NCBI RefSeq assembly: GCF_903645325.1
Contig: NZ_CAHJXQ010000007.1
Span: 1-64,000 of the forward strand
DNA from: Microbacterium tenebrionis
Lineage (GTDB): Bacteria; Actinomycetota; Actinomycetes; Actinomycetales; Microbacteriaceae
Length of the DNA: 64,000 bases
Direction: 5' to 3'
Shown: piece after piece, positions 42,319 through 51,290 of the stretch
Numbering within the stretch: the stretch's first letter is position 1
How the letters are laid out: every line of letters begins with the position of its first letter
Made by a program: the position numbers and the translations under genes
Notes under the pieces: generated by a model
Databases searched by the model: none
Seen by the model: the letters and a program-made list of their open reading frames with translations, nothing else
Told to the model about the DNA's origin: nothing

Positions 42319-43313
42319 GAATTCAGTGCGTCGGCGAGGCTCTGGATCGCGTCGTGCATCCACTCAGCGTACGACGATCCGTCCTCGAGAAGCTCGCTGA
42401 ACGCGACGACGGGAATGCCGGCATCCTGCGCGGCCTGCTCAACCTTGTCCGTCTCGGACCCGCCGGTCTGCGCGTTCGTGAGCAGAACCCTCACGTCGCC
42501 GCTGCCGATGACATCGAGCGCCTCGAGCAGCGTGGCCGGGGCGACGTCGGTTCCCTCCTCGACGGCCTCGGCGAAGCCCTCGGGCGTCAGGTCGGTGAGT
42601 CCGGCGGCTGCGGCGATGTAACCGGGAAGCGGTTCGGTCATGAAGATCCCCGCGCCGGCGGCGTCCGCCTTGATGGTCTCGAGCTCGGACTCGGCGCCCT
42701 CGAGGTCGGAGATGATGTCGTCCGCCGCGGCGGTGAAGTCGGCGGCGCCGTCGGGGTCGAGCTCGGACAGCTCGTCGGCGATGCCCTCGACGACGTGGAT
42801 CATCGTGTGCGGGTCGAACCAGACGTGCTCGTTGAAGCCCTCGATGTGATCGTGCCCCTCGTGGTCTTCTTCGCCCTCGTGGTCGTGCGCTTCGTCCTCG
42901 GCGTGGTCGTGGCCCTCTTCGGTCGCCTCGTCGTCGTGCCCGGCATTGCCCGGGTAGTCGTGCGAGAACTCGGCGGCTGTGAACACGTGCGCGTCCGATC
43001 CGTCGAGGAGCGTGTCGACGAACGCGTCGTAGCCGCCGCCATTCTCGATGACGAGGTCGGCATCGGCTACGGCGAGGCGGTCGCGGGCGGTCGCCTCATA
43101 GGAGTGCGGGTCCTGCGCCGCGGAGTCGATGATCGTCGTGACCTCGACGCGATCGCCGCCGATCTGCTCGGCAAGCGAGCCGTAGACGTTCGTGGATGCC
43201 GTGACGCGGATGAGACCGTCGCCATCGCCGCCGCCGGCGCTCGCCGTCGTCGAGCATCCGGCCAGGACGAGGGCGGATGCGGACAGAATGACGGCGGCGC
43301 GGAACTTGTGCAT
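42315..43313 (-). CDS. znuA: Zinc-binding lipoprotein
   Basis: 332 residues with lipobox LVLAGC and cluster A-I solute-binding fold: ENGGGYDAFVDTLL, NEHVWFDPHTM and LLTNAQTG. Between residues about 115 and 150 is a flexible loop rich in His, Asp and Glu (GHDDEATEEGHDHAEDEAHD), the metal-collecting loop of ZnuA. First gene of the operon, behind a Zur-like box. Confidence 0.93.
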   Translation of the reverse strand: MHKFRAAVILSASALVLAGCSTTASAGGGDGDGLIRVTASTNVYGSLAEQIGGDRVEVTTIIDSAAQDPHSYEATARDRLAVADADLVIENGGGYDAFVDTLLDGSDAHVFTAAEFSHDYPGNAGHDDEATEEGHDHAEDEAHDHEGEEDHEGHDHIEGFNEHVWFDPHTMIHVVEGIADELSELDPDGAADFTAAADDIISDLEGAESELETIKADAAGAGIFMTEPLPGYIAAAAGLTDLTPEGFAEAVEEGTDVAPATLLEALDVIGSGDVRVLLTNAQTGGSETDKVEQAAQDAGIPVVAFSELLEDGSSYAEWMHDAIQSLADALNS

Positions 43314-43333
43314 GCTCCGATGCTACACGCTAA

Positions 43334-43348
43334 TGATAACCATTCTCA
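43334..43348. promoter_or_regulatory. Candidate Zur box before znuA
   Basis: TGATAACCATTCTCA, a 7-1-7 palindrome of the TGAnAA...TTnTCA type used by Zur/Fur regulators, 21 nt upstream of the znuA ATG. A and T content contrasts sharply with the flanks. The regulator gene lies in the same operon, implying autoregulation. Confidence 0.75.
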
Positions 43349-43389
43349 ACACGAGGAAATAGGCGGCATGAGAATTGCCCCGCACGGCA

Positions 43390-44733
43390 TCAGTCCACGA
43401 GCAGCGCGGGCTCCTCGAGGATAGCGGCGACGTCGGCGATGAAGCGGCTCATGCCGTCGCCGTCCACGACGCGGTGGTCGAACGACCCAGCAACGGTCGT
43501 GACGTAGCGCGGACGCACCTCGCCGTCGACGACCCACGGTTTCTGGCTGATCGTCCCCATCGCCAGGATGCCGGCCTCGCCGGGATTGATGATCGGGGTG
43601 CCGGCATCCATCCCGAACACGCCGATGTTCGTGATCGTGAACGTGCCGCCCTGCTGGTCGGCGGGCGGCGTCTTGCCGTCGCGTGCCGTGAGCGTGAGCC
43701 GGTTCAAGGCCCGGGCGAGGTCCTTCATGCTCAGCTCGTGGGCGTCCTTGATGTTCGGCACGAGCAGTCCGCGCGGGGTCGCCGCGGCGATGCCGAGGTT
43801 CACGTAGTGGCGCACGGCGATCTCGGCGCCGTCCTCGGTCTCGACCCATGCGGCGTTGACCATCGGGTTGCGGCGGATCGCCCAGATCACGGCCCTGGCC
43901 ACGATCAGCAGCGGAGAGACCTTGATGTCGGCGTAGTCCAGCGACGACTTCAGGCGCTTGACGAGCTCCATCGTCCGGGTCGCGTCGACCTCCTTCCACA
44001 CCGTCACGTGCGGTGCGGTGTAGGCGCTGCGCACCATGCCGGCGGCGGTGACCTTGCGGACGCCCTTGACCGGGATCGACTCGGTGCGGTCGGCGTCACC
44101 GCCCGCCTGTGCGGGCTCGGAGCCGCGCGAGAGACCCAGCGGTGCGAGGGATGCCGGCACCGTCTCCTCGCGCACGTCGCCCCACTCCGGAGTCTCGATG
44201 TTGCGGAAGACGCTCGCCTGGGATGCGTGCTTCACCACGTCGTCACGCGTGACCTCGCCGTCGGCACCGGTCGGCGCCACGGCCGACAGGTCGACCCCGA
44301 GGTCACGGGCGAGCTTGCGGATCGGCGGCTTGGCGATCACACCCACCGACGAGCGCACGGGGCGGTCGGCCGGGCGAGTCCGGCGCGAGGTGGCACCCCC
44401 GCCCGTGCCGTAGCCGACGAGAACGGATCCGCCCGGGGCTTCGACAGGCTCAGTCGCCGATGATGGCGAACCGGTCCCTGAGCCCGTCGAAGGGTCCGAT
44501 TCGAAGCTGATGATGGGCGCCCCGACCTCGACGGTCGTCCCCTCGGTCACCAGCAGCTCGCCGACGACGCCTGCGTAGGGCGAGGGCAGCTCGACGAGCG
44601 ACTTGGCCGTCTCGATCTCGACGAGCACGTCGTTGACCGCGACGGTGTCGCCGGGCGCGACCTTCCACGCGACGATCTCGGCCTCGGTGAGTCCTTCGCC
44701 GACGTCGGGGAGGTTGAAGTTCTGCGTTGTCAT
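43390..44733 (-). CDS. bkdC: Branched-chain 2-oxoacid dehydrogenase E2 (lipoyl acyltransferase)
   Basis: 447 residues. Lipoyl domain 1-78 with the lipoylated Lys in [12 protein letters not shown]; linker 79-115; peripheral subunit-binding domain near 130-170 ([20 protein letters not shown]); catalytic acyltransferase domain to the end with [16 protein letters not shown] (His and Asp). It transfers the acyl group to CoA. The linker is encoded by a REP-like inverted repeat. Follows E1 beta at 24 nt. Confidence 0.9.
   Translation of the reverse strand: MTTQNFNLPDVGEGLTEAEIVAWKVAPGDTVAVNDVLVEIETAKSLVELPSPYAGVVGELLVTEGTTVEVGAPIISFESDPSTGSGTGSPSSATEPVEAPGGSVLVGYGTGGGATSRRTRPADRPVRSSVGVIAKPPIRKLARDLGVDLSAVAPTGADGEVTRDDVVKHASQASVFRNIETPEWGDVREETVPASLAPLGLSRGSEPAQAGGDADRTESIPVKGVRKVTAAGMVRSAYTAPHVTVWKEVDATRTMELVKRLKSSLDYADIKVSPLLIVARAVIWAIRRNPMVNAAWVETEDGAEIAVRHYVNLGIAAATPRGLLVPNIKDAHELSMKDLARALNRLTLTARDGKTPPADQQGGTFTITNIGVFGMDAGTPIINPGEAGILAMGTISQKPWVVDGEVRPRYVTTVAGSFDHRVVDGDGMSRFIADVAAILEEPALLVD
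44439..44492. repeat. REP-like inverted pair encoding the E2 linker
   Basis: CTTCGACAGGCTCAG (44439-44453) and CTGAGCCCGTCGAAG (44478-44492) are inverted with 14 of 15 pairs. On the coding strand they translate to residues 81-98 of E2, in the flexible linker. The first arm is identical to the intergenic 15-mer at 35970. Confidence 0.85.
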
Positions 44734-44757
44734 GAGGTGCCCTTCATTCCGACGGGA

Positions 44758-45738
44758 TCAGTAGGCCATCGAGCGGTCGACGGCTTCGAGGATGCGGTCA
44801 GCATCCGGCAGGAACGTTCCCTCGAGCTTCGCCGGCGGGAACGGGGTGTCGTAGCCCGACACCCGCAGCACGGGCGCCTCGAGCGCGTAGAACGCGCGCT
44901 CCATGACCGTGGCGGCGATCTCGCTGCCGATGCTCGTGAAGCCCGACGCCTCCTGCGCGTAGACCATGCGTCCGGTCTTGCGCGCCGAGTCCAGGATCGG
45001 GCCGTAGTCGACCGGCGACAGCGAACGCACGTCGACGACCTCGCAGCTCGTGCCCTCACCCTCGGCGATCGCGGCCGCCTGCAGCAGCGTCGTGACCATA
45101 GCCCCGTGTCCGACGAGCGTGATGTCGGTGCCGGTGCGGACGACCCGCGAGGTGTGCAGCGGAACGGCCGACTGCTCGAGATCGACCTCGCCCTTCTGCC
45201 AGTAGCGGCTCTTGGGCTCCATGAAGATGACCGGGTCGTTCGACGCGATCGCCTCCTGGATCATCCAGTACGCGTCGTTCGGCGTCGATGGCGACACCAC
45301 CCGCAGACCCGGGGTGTGCGCGAAGTACGCCTCCGGGCTCTCCTGATGGTGCTCGACGGCGCCGATGTGCCCGCCGTACGGGATGCGGATGACGATCGGC
45401 ATCGACACGGCGCCCTCGTGGCGGTTCGTCAGCTTCGCGAGCTGCGTCGTGATCTGGTCGAACGCCGGGAAGACGAACCCGTCGAACTGGATCTCGATGA
45501 CGGGGCGGAACCCGGCCATCGCCATGCCGATCGCCGTGCCGACGATCCCCGACTCGGCGAGCGGCGTGTCCAGCACGCGCCTGTCGCCGAAGTCGCGCTG
45601 CAGGTGCTCGGTGATGCGGAAGACGCCGCCGAGCTTTCCGATGTCCTCGCCCATGAGCAGGACCTTCGGGTCGTCCTCCATGGCCTTGCGCAGTCCGGCG
45701 TTGAGCGCCTTCGCGAACGGCATCGCCTCGAGCGTCAT
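44758..45738 (-). CDS. bkdB: Branched-chain 2-oxoacid dehydrogenase E1 beta
   Basis: 326 residues of the transketolase-like beta subunit: LLMGEDIGKLGGVF, DTPLAESGIVGTAIGMA, IQFDGFVFPAFDQI, and the C-terminal VRSLSPVDYGPIL. Forms the alpha2beta2 decarboxylase with the upstream gene, to which it is coupled by ATGA. Confidence 0.9.
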   Translation of the reverse strand: MTLEAMPFAKALNAGLRKAMEDDPKVLLMGEDIGKLGGVFRITEHLQRDFGDRRVLDTPLAESGIVGTAIGMAMAGFRPVIEIQFDGFVFPAFDQITTQLAKLTNRHEGAVSMPIVIRIPYGGHIGAVEHHQESPEAYFAHTPGLRVVSPSTPNDAYWMIQEAIASNDPVIFMEPKSRYWQKGEVDLEQSAVPLHTSRVVRTGTDITLVGHGAMVTTLLQAAAIAEGEGTSCEVVDVRSLSPVDYGPILDSARKTGRMVYAQEASGFTSIGSEIAATVMERAFYALEAPVLRVSGYDTPFPPAKLEGTFLPDADRILEAVDRSMAY

Positions 45739-46898
45739 GCCTGGCCCCCTTCGAACGATGCCTCGTACTGCTCACGCCAGGCGCGCTGCTCGGCGATCAG
45801 CGGATGCGGCTCGCTGTAGACATGGTCGAACACCGTGTTCGCGGGCGGCGGCCCGAGCTCGAGGGTACGCACACGCAGATCGTCCGCGGCGGCGGCGCCC
45901 TCGGCATCCACGTCGTCGAAGAACGACTCCGCGGCGCCCCTGCCGACGAGGAACGCCCGCATGCGCGCGATCGGGTCGCGCCGCTCCCACGACCGCTCCT
46001 CGTCGCTCGTGCGGTACTTGGTCGGATCGTCGCTCGTCGTGTGCGCGCCGAGCCGGTACGTCTCGGCCTCGATCGCGCGCGGACCCTTGCCGGCGCGCGC
46101 CTCGTCGAGCGCCACGCGGGAGACGGCGTAGCTGGCGAGCACGTCGTTGCCGTCGACGCGCACGCTCGGGATGCCGTATCCGCTGCTGCGCTGCGCGAAC
46201 GGCACCCGCGTCTGGGTCGAGACGGGAACCGAGATCGCCCACTGGTTGTTCTGCAGGAAGAACACGGTCGGCGCCTGGTAGCTCGCGGCGAAAACCATGG
46301 CCTCGTGCACGTCGCCCTGGCTGGATGCGCCGTCGCCGTAGTATACGATGACCGCCTCGTCGTGCTCGGGGTCGCCGGTGCCGCTGCGGCCGTCGAACGC
46401 GAGACCCATGGCGTAGCCGGTGGCGTGCAGGGTCTGCGATCCGAGCACGAGCGTGTACAGGCGGGTGTTGCCGTTGGCGGGGTCGGTCGGGTCCCAGCCG
46501 CCGTGCGAGACGCCGCGCATGATCTTGATGATGCCGAGCGGATCGACGCCGCGGACGCGGGTCACGGCGTGCTCGCGATACGACGGGAAGACGGTGTCCT
46601 GCGCGCGGGCGGCACGGGCGGATCCGACCTGTGCGGCCTCCTGCCCGCGGCTGGGCGGCCACAGCGCGAGCTGCCCCTGACGCTGCAGGTTCGTCGCCTG
46701 GTTGTCGATGGCGCGGATCACCACCATGTCGCGGTAGAACTGCTCGAGCTCGGCGTCGCTGATCGCGTCGATCAGCGGTAGATACTGCTCGGCGGCGGCG
46801 TTCGGCGCGTAGCTGCCGTCCGCCTCCAGGACGCGTACGAATTCGGTCTCTGACGAGGTCACGGGCCCCACGCTACCCACGTCGGCATGCCCGGTCAC
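45735..46898 (-). CDS. bkdA: Branched-chain 2-oxoacid dehydrogenase E1 alpha
   Basis: 387 residues. The thiamine diphosphate motif GDGASSQGDVHEAMVFAA...N (GDG to NN) lies near residue 190; FPSYREHAVTRVRGVD and RLGAHTTSDDPTKYR are typical of BCKDH E1 alpha. Oxidatively decarboxylates branched-chain 2-oxoacids. No lipoamide dehydrogenase is in the window. Lies 49 nt after the aminotransferase gene. Confidence 0.9.
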   Translation of the reverse strand: MTGHADVGSVGPVTSSETEFVRVLEADGSYAPNAAAEQYLPLIDAISDAELEQFYRDMVVIRAIDNQATNLQRQGQLALWPPSRGQEAAQVGSARAARAQDTVFPSYREHAVTRVRGVDPLGIIKIMRGVSHGGWDPTDPANGNTRLYTLVLGSQTLHATGYAMGLAFDGRSGTGDPEHDEAVIVYYGDGASSQGDVHEAMVFAASYQAPTVFFLQNNQWAISVPVSTQTRVPFAQRSSGYGIPSVRVDGNDVLASYAVSRVALDEARAGKGPRAIEAETYRLGAHTTSDDPTKYRTSDEERSWERRDPIARMRAFLVGRGAAESFFDDVDAEGAAAADDLRVRTLELGPPPANTVFDHVYSEPHPLIAEQRAWREQYEASFEGGQA

Positions 46899-46947
46899 GC
46901 ATAATTAGGGGTCCCTTGCAAATGCCCGGAATGCGGACGATGGCGCC

Positions 46948-48018
46948 TCAGCCGCGGACGTCGGCGGCGACCCGGAGCACCTTCTCGATCGATTCCTCCT
47001 CGCCGACGGAGATGCGGATGCCGTCGCCGGAGAAGGGCCGGACGATGATGTCGGCGGCACGGAAGGCGTCGGCGATCTCGTCCGTCCGCTCACCCGTCGG
47101 CAGCCACACGAAGTTCGACTGCGTGTCGGGGACGTCCCAGCCCTGAGCCCGCAGGCCCTCGGCGAGCACGGTGCGCCGCTCGACGAGCACGGCGACCCGC
47201 TCGAGCAGCTCCGCCTCGGCATCCAGACTCGCGATCGCCGCGACCTCGGCGGCCGAGGTGACAGACAGCGGGATGCCTGTGGAGCGGGCCGCATCCAGGA
47301 CCTTCGCGTGGCCGATCGCATAGCCGACGCGGAGCCCGGCGAGCCCGTACGCCTTCGAGAAGGTGCGCAGCACGACGACGTTCGGGTGCTTCTCGAACAC
47401 GCGCTCGTCGAGGCCGTCGACGGCGTCGGGCGCGGTGACGAACTCGGTGTAGGCCTCGTCGAGGATGATGAGCACGTCCTGCGGCACCCGATTCACGAAC
47501 GCCTCGAACTCGTCGCTCGTGATGATGGGCCCGGTGGGGTTGTTGGGCGTGCAGACGATGATCGCGCGGGTCCGGTCGGTCACGGCATCCGCCATGGCGT
47601 CGAGGTCGTGCCGGCCGTCGCCGGTGAGCGGCACGGGCACGCCTGTCGCGCCCGCGACGAGGACGAGCCCGGGGTACGCCTCGAACGAGCGCCATGCGTA
47701 GACGATCTCGTCGCCGACGGATGCCGCGGCCTGCACGAGCTGATAGAGGATCGCGACACTGCCACTCGCGACGTGCACCTGGTCGACGCCGACGCCGTAG
47801 CGCTCGCCGAGGCGCTCGCGCAGACGGGTGGCCGTGGCATCCGGATAGCGGTTGATCGGCGTCGTCGCCTGCAGCGCTTCGAGCACCGAGGGCAGCGGCT
47901 CGAACGGGTTCTCGTTGCTGGACAGCTTGAACGCGTCGGGGCCCGCCTGCTTGCCCTGTCGGTACGGCGCCAGGGCGGCGATCTCGGGGCGGATGCGGGG
48001 AAGGATCGGCTCGGTCAC
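46948..48018 (-). CDS. HisC/Pat-like aminotransferase
   Basis: 356-residue class I/II PLP enzyme. [34 protein letters not shown] and the PLP-lysine segment [16 protein letters not shown] are histidinol-phosphate/aromatic aminotransferase signatures. Absence of his genes nearby favours an aromatic aminotransferase role (Pat), but sequence alone does not decide. Confidence 0.82.
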   Translation of the reverse strand: MTEPILPRIRPEIAALAPYRQGKQAGPDAFKLSSNENPFEPLPSVLEALQATTPINRYPDATATRLRERLGERYGVGVDQVHVASGSVAILYQLVQAAASVGDEIVYAWRSFEAYPGLVLVAGATGVPVPLTGDGRHDLDAMADAVTDRTRAIIVCTPNNPTGPIITSDEFEAFVNRVPQDVLIILDEAYTEFVTAPDAVDGLDERVFEKHPNVVVLRTFSKAYGLAGLRVGYAIGHAKVLDAARSTGIPLSVTSAAEVAAIASLDAEAELLERVAVLVERRTVLAEGLRAQGWDVPDTQSNFVWLPTGERTDEIADAFRAADIIVRPFSGDGIRISVGEEESIEKVLRVAADVRG

Positions 48019-48063
48019 GAGATGAGTCTACGAGCGCCGGCGTGGTCGCCACGGAACTCGCGG

Positions 48064-48080
48064 TGGTATCATTCTGGTAT
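48064..48080. promoter_or_regulatory. Candidate antitoxin operator
   Basis: TGGTAT occurs at 48064-48069 and 48075-48080 (11 bp apart, one helical turn), the second overlapping the antitoxin ATG. Tandem short repeats at the start codon are typical autoregulatory sites of RHH antitoxins. Confidence 0.5.
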
Positions 48081-48285
48081 GGCAATGACGGTGCGCCTCC
48101 CCGAAGAACTCGACGCGAAGCTCGAGGCGATCGCCCGCGCCCGACACATCTCCAAGCACGCGGTGCTCATCGAGGCCGCGGAGCGGTTCAGCGCAACCGA
48201 GTCGAAGACCTCGCGCGTGCTCGCCGCGATCGATGAGATCGGCGACCGTTACGCCGAGACCATCACCCGCCTTGAAGACGCGTGA
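48079..48285 (+). CDS. Ribbon-helix-helix antitoxin
   Basis: 68 residues: MAMTVRLPEELDAKLEAIA is the ribbon strand and first helix, HISKHAVLIEAAERF the second helix; the C-terminal 25 residues would wrap the toxin. Stop codon overlaps the GTG of the Doc gene (GTGA), the standard layout for a toxin-antitoxin operon. Confidence 0.85.
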   Translation: MAMTVRLPEELDAKLEAIARARHISKHAVLIEAAERFSATESKTSRVLAAIDEIGDRYAETITRLEDA

Positions 48286-48644
48286 TCGAGTACATCGAAC
48301 CCGAGCAGGCGCTCGCGGTCGTCGAAAAGCTCGGACTCCACGTCCGCGACCAGGGACTGCTGTTCTCGGCGCTCGCCCGCCCCTCAGCCAGCATGTTCGG
48401 CGTTGACGCCTACCCCGATATCCCGGAGAAGGCTGCAGCGCTCATCAGCTCGCTCGCCCAGAACCACCCCTTGTTCGACGGCAACAAGCGACTGTCGCTG
48501 TATGTGACGTTCGCGTTCATTCGGATCAACGGACTCGACATCACGTTCACGAACGACGAGGCGTTTGATCTCGTCCTCGCCGTCGCACAGAGTCGACTCG
48601 AACTGTCAGAGATCGCCGAAGCGTTCCGCGCGCACATCCGGTGA
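48282..48644 (+). CDS. doc: Doc-family (Fic-fold) toxin
   Basis: 120 residues with the FIC motif HPLFDGNKRLSL (His through the NKR anion hole), as in P1 Doc, which phosphorylates EF-Tu and stops translation. The start is GTG 48282. Upstream of the motif is the helix KAAALISSLAQN. Pairs with an RHH rather than a Phd antitoxin. Confidence 0.88.
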   Translation: MIEYIEPEQALAVVEKLGLHVRDQGLLFSALARPSASMFGVDAYPDIPEKAAALISSLAQNHPLFDGNKRLSLYVTFAFIRINGLDITFTNDEAFDLVLAVAQSRLELSEIAEAFRAHIR

Positions 48645-48704
48645 CCTCGAATCGTCGCAGATTCTGCGACAGTTCCTCTGGCACCATGCGAGACTGAACC
48701 CACC

Positions 48705-49106
48705 ATGCGCTTCATCATCCGAGTCGTCATCAACGCGTTCGCCATCTGGGTGGTGACGCTGATCCCGGCCCTGCAGGTCGCGATCGTCGCATTCCCGCCC
48801 GGCGAGACACTGCAGCTCGTACTCACGCTGCTCGCGGTGGGTGCGATCTTCGCCCTCGTGAACACGATCATCGGCACGGTGATCAAAGTCGTGGCGTTCC
48901 CGCTGTACATCCTGACCCTCGGCCTGATCGGCCTGGTGATCAACGGGTTCCTGCTCTGGCTGACGGCCTGGATCACCTCCGGCTTCGGCTGGGGGCTCTC
49001 CGTCGGGAGCTTCTGGTGGGGCGTGCTCGCCGCGATCATCATCTCGATCATCAACGCCGTGTTCGGCGCCATCCTGCGTCCGCAGAAGCGCAAGCGGCGC
49101 GACTGA
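48705..49106 (+). CDS. Phage-holin-like/YvlD family membrane protein
   Basis: 133 residues, four transmembrane helices (FAIWVVTLIPALQVAIV, LVLTLLAVGAIFALVN, AFPLYILTLGLIGLVINGFLLW, WGVLAAIIISIINAVFGAIL) and a basic C-terminus KRKRRD. Matches the PF04020 group, common in actinobacterial chromosomes and not itself evidence of a prophage. Confidence 0.82.
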   Translation: MRFIIRVVINAFAIWVVTLIPALQVAIVAFPPGETLQLVLTLLAVGAIFALVNTIIGTVIKVVAFPLYILTLGLIGLVINGFLLWLTAWITSGFGWGLSVGSFWWGVLAAIIISIINAVFGAILRPQKRKRRD

Positions 49107-49112
49107 CCCTCG

Positions 49113-50336
49113 TCACTCCCGCTTCGCGACGTACTCCGTCGACTCGATCGAGACGGCCTGGGTGAGCACGCGCTGCTTGTCGCGCCACGCCTCCAGGCGG
49201 GGGTCCCCGGACTCGTCCACCAGTTCGGCCGTGTGCTCGTACTCCGACATCAGGTGATCGGGGATACCCAGATCGACCGAGCTGGTGTCGCGGGTGATCA
49301 CCATGCTGTCGGGTGAGCCAGTACCGCCGGGGAAGCCGCCGTCGGCGAGGCTGCCGACGATGTCGCCGGTGTGAACGAAGTCGATCTTCAGCACGTCGTC
49401 ACCCGCCGCCGTCTGCATCGGACCGCCCGCCGTCACCGACACCGTCACGTCGAGATCACTCTGGGCGATGAGATAGGCCGCGTTCATCGCCGCTTGGGAG
49501 TGAGCGTAGAGATGCACCTCGTCTCCCGCCCGAGCCCCTGACGCTTCCAGAGCCTCGACCGTCGCCAGGTAAGAAGCCGACTCCTGCCTCAGGTACAACT
49601 GAGCGTTCGACTTCATGTCGAACGGCTCGTCCGGATCGAGGCTCACTTGCGTGCCCTTCGAGTACAGGACGAACTGACGAGCACCGTCGGGCATGGTGTA
49701 CTTCTCGACCTTCAACTGCGCACCATCGGCGGTCGGGAAGCGTCGGAACGCCTCGGCGAGACTGCCCGGCGGCACGAGCGGGGCGCTCTGCCTGACGGGC
49801 GTGAGACTCACGGGACCGCCGCCGCCCGCCAGCTTCACGCCGGGTGGGATGCGCCCGAGTCCCAGCGCCGCGAACGCGGTGACCCCGCCGATGACGGGAC
49901 CGTCGTAGTGCCCGTCCTCCCACTCCGAGAGAAGCCATGCCTCCATGTCGAGCATCCGCGGGTCGGATGCCACGAGCTCGTCGATGCGGTCGTACAGGGC
50001 ATCCGGCACCGCCTTGCCCTGGATCTCCAGGGCGTCGAGCTCCGCCCGGCGCTCGACCAGCTCGAACACATCGGCCATGAGCCGGGTGTTCTCCCCCGTC
50101 TCTCGGCACTCCGCGTGCAGCGCCTCGGCCCGCTCGGCACTCCCCCACAATGCCGACGTGTCGACGCGCAGCGTCGCCGGCGGCAGGGCGAGGAGGCATC
50201 CGTGCGCCCGGCGGACGGCGGCCGCAGCATCCGCGAACTTCGGCGCCAGCGCGACCAGCGCGTCGGCGACGACGCGCAGCGCCTCGGGGTCGACCGAGAC
50301 GATGCCGCCGTGCCGGATCTCGAGGTCGTCGCTCAT
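49113..50336 (-). CDS. Two-part protein: WXG-like helical N-terminus and lipase-like domain
   Basis: 407 residues. Residues 1-110 are helical (VDPEALRVVADALVAL, AERAEALHAECRETGENTRL) and resemble ESX/WXG100 partners; residues about 200-380 look like an alpha/beta hydrolase with LYAHSQAAMNAAYL as nucleophile elbow (Ser in HSQ). No signal peptide. Coupled by ATGA to a small helical protein, as in secreted polymorphic effectors, but no ESX genes are in view. Confidence 0.55.
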   Translation of the reverse strand: MSDDLEIRHGGIVSVDPEALRVVADALVALAPKFADAAAAVRRAHGCLLALPPATLRVDTSALWGSAERAEALHAECRETGENTRLMADVFELVERRAELDALEIQGKAVPDALYDRIDELVASDPRMLDMEAWLLSEWEDGHYDGPVIGGVTAFAALGLGRIPPGVKLAGGGGPVSLTPVRQSAPLVPPGSLAEAFRRFPTADGAQLKVEKYTMPDGARQFVLYSKGTQVSLDPDEPFDMKSNAQLYLRQESASYLATVEALEASGARAGDEVHLYAHSQAAMNAAYLIAQSDLDVTVSVTAGGPMQTAAGDDVLKIDFVHTGDIVGSLADGGFPGGTGSPDSMVITRDTSSVDLGIPDHLMSEYEHTAELVDESGDPRLEAWRDKQRVLTQAVSIESTEYVAKRE

Positions 50337-50644
50337 GAGGTCACCATCGTCTCGATCTCCCAGAGCCTCGTGTTGAGCTCTCCGATCTCGGCCGCAGTGC
50401 GCGCCCTCTCCTCGACGAGGAGCGCGCACAGAGCCATCGCCCCCTTCGCATGCCACTGGCTCGCGTCGATCAGCGGAAGCAGCGCGGCACCCGCATCCTC
50501 CAGCTCGATGATCGCATCGCGCAGCGCGCGCTGCGCCGAATGCCAGAACCACAGGGAGTCCGAAGCCCATGCCTCGGCGGCGACGATGTTGAGCATGCGC
50601 TCAGCATCCTCCGACCTGGCATCGGCCATGAGCGGGAATCCCAT
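50333..50644 (-). CDS. Small WXG-like helical protein
   Basis: 103 residues, almost wholly helical, with SLWFWHSAQRALRD and a Trp in SQWHAKG; no known domain. Its stop overlaps the ATG of the lipase-like gene (ATGA), so the two are made together. Comparable small partner genes accompany WXG/LXG-type effectors. Confidence 0.55.
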   Translation of the reverse strand: MGFPLMADARSEDAERMLNIVAAEAWASDSLWFWHSAQRALRDAIIELEDAGAALLPLIDASQWHAKGAMALCALLVEERARTAAEIGELNTRLWEIETMVTS

Positions 50645-50742
50645 GACCGGTGCACAGTGGGCGCACCGGTCCGAATGTGCACAACGAGACGCGAGCTGAT
50701 CTGGTGGGTGTGCGATGCCGCCCCGCGCGGCAGAATGGACGA

Positions 50743-51267
50743 GTGTCCCCGACAGACCCCTTCCGCGTCATCTTCGTGTGCACGGGCAACATCTGTCGCT
50801 CCCCCATGGCTGAGGCGGTATTCCGCGACCTCGCCGAGCACCAGGGGCTCGGCCCGCTGATCGTCTCCAGCAGCGCCGGTACCGGCGAGTGGCACGTCGG
50901 CGAGCGCGCCGACGCCCGCACCCTCGCGGCGCTGGAGCGCCGCGGTTACGACGGGTCGAACCATCGCGCGAAGCAGTTCACCGCAGCGTCCTTCGCCGAG
51001 AACGACCTCGTCGTGGCGCTCGACCGCACGCATGAGCGCATCCTCAAGCAGTGGGCGCGCGACGACGACCAGGAGGGCAAGGTCACCCTGCTGCTGTCGT
51101 ACGACCGCGACGCGGACGGCCTGGACGTCCCCGACCCCTACTACGCCGACGCCGCGATGTTCGATTCGGTGCTGGCTATGATTGAGTCGGCGACCCGAGG
51201 CCTGTTCCGACAGCTCGAACCCGCCCTGCGTCAGAGCCGCACGCCCCGCACGATGCCCCGGATCTGA
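50743..51267 (+). CDS. Low-molecular-weight protein tyrosine phosphatase
   Basis: 174 residues. The P-loop VCTGNICRSPMAE carries the catalytic Cys and Arg and VPDPYYADA the general-acid Asp. The GTG start at 50743 puts the P-loop at residue 12, as in the family. May dephosphorylate protein tyrosines or act on polysaccharide export; 23 nt before purB. Confidence 0.88.
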   Translation: MSPTDPFRVIFVCTGNICRSPMAEAVFRDLAEHQGLGPLIVSSSAGTGEWHVGERADARTLAALERRGYDGSNHRAKQFTAASFAENDLVVALDRTHERILKQWARDDDQEGKVTLLLSYDRDADGLDVPDPYYADAAMFDSVLAMIESATRGLFRQLEPALRQSRTPRTMPRI

Positions 51268-51290
51268 GGGGCCCGATCAGGAGGATTCCC

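Noticed and set aside
48705-49106. Prophage sign from a holin-like protein
   Set aside because: PF04020-type proteins are common chromosomal genes; no other phage gene is nearby.
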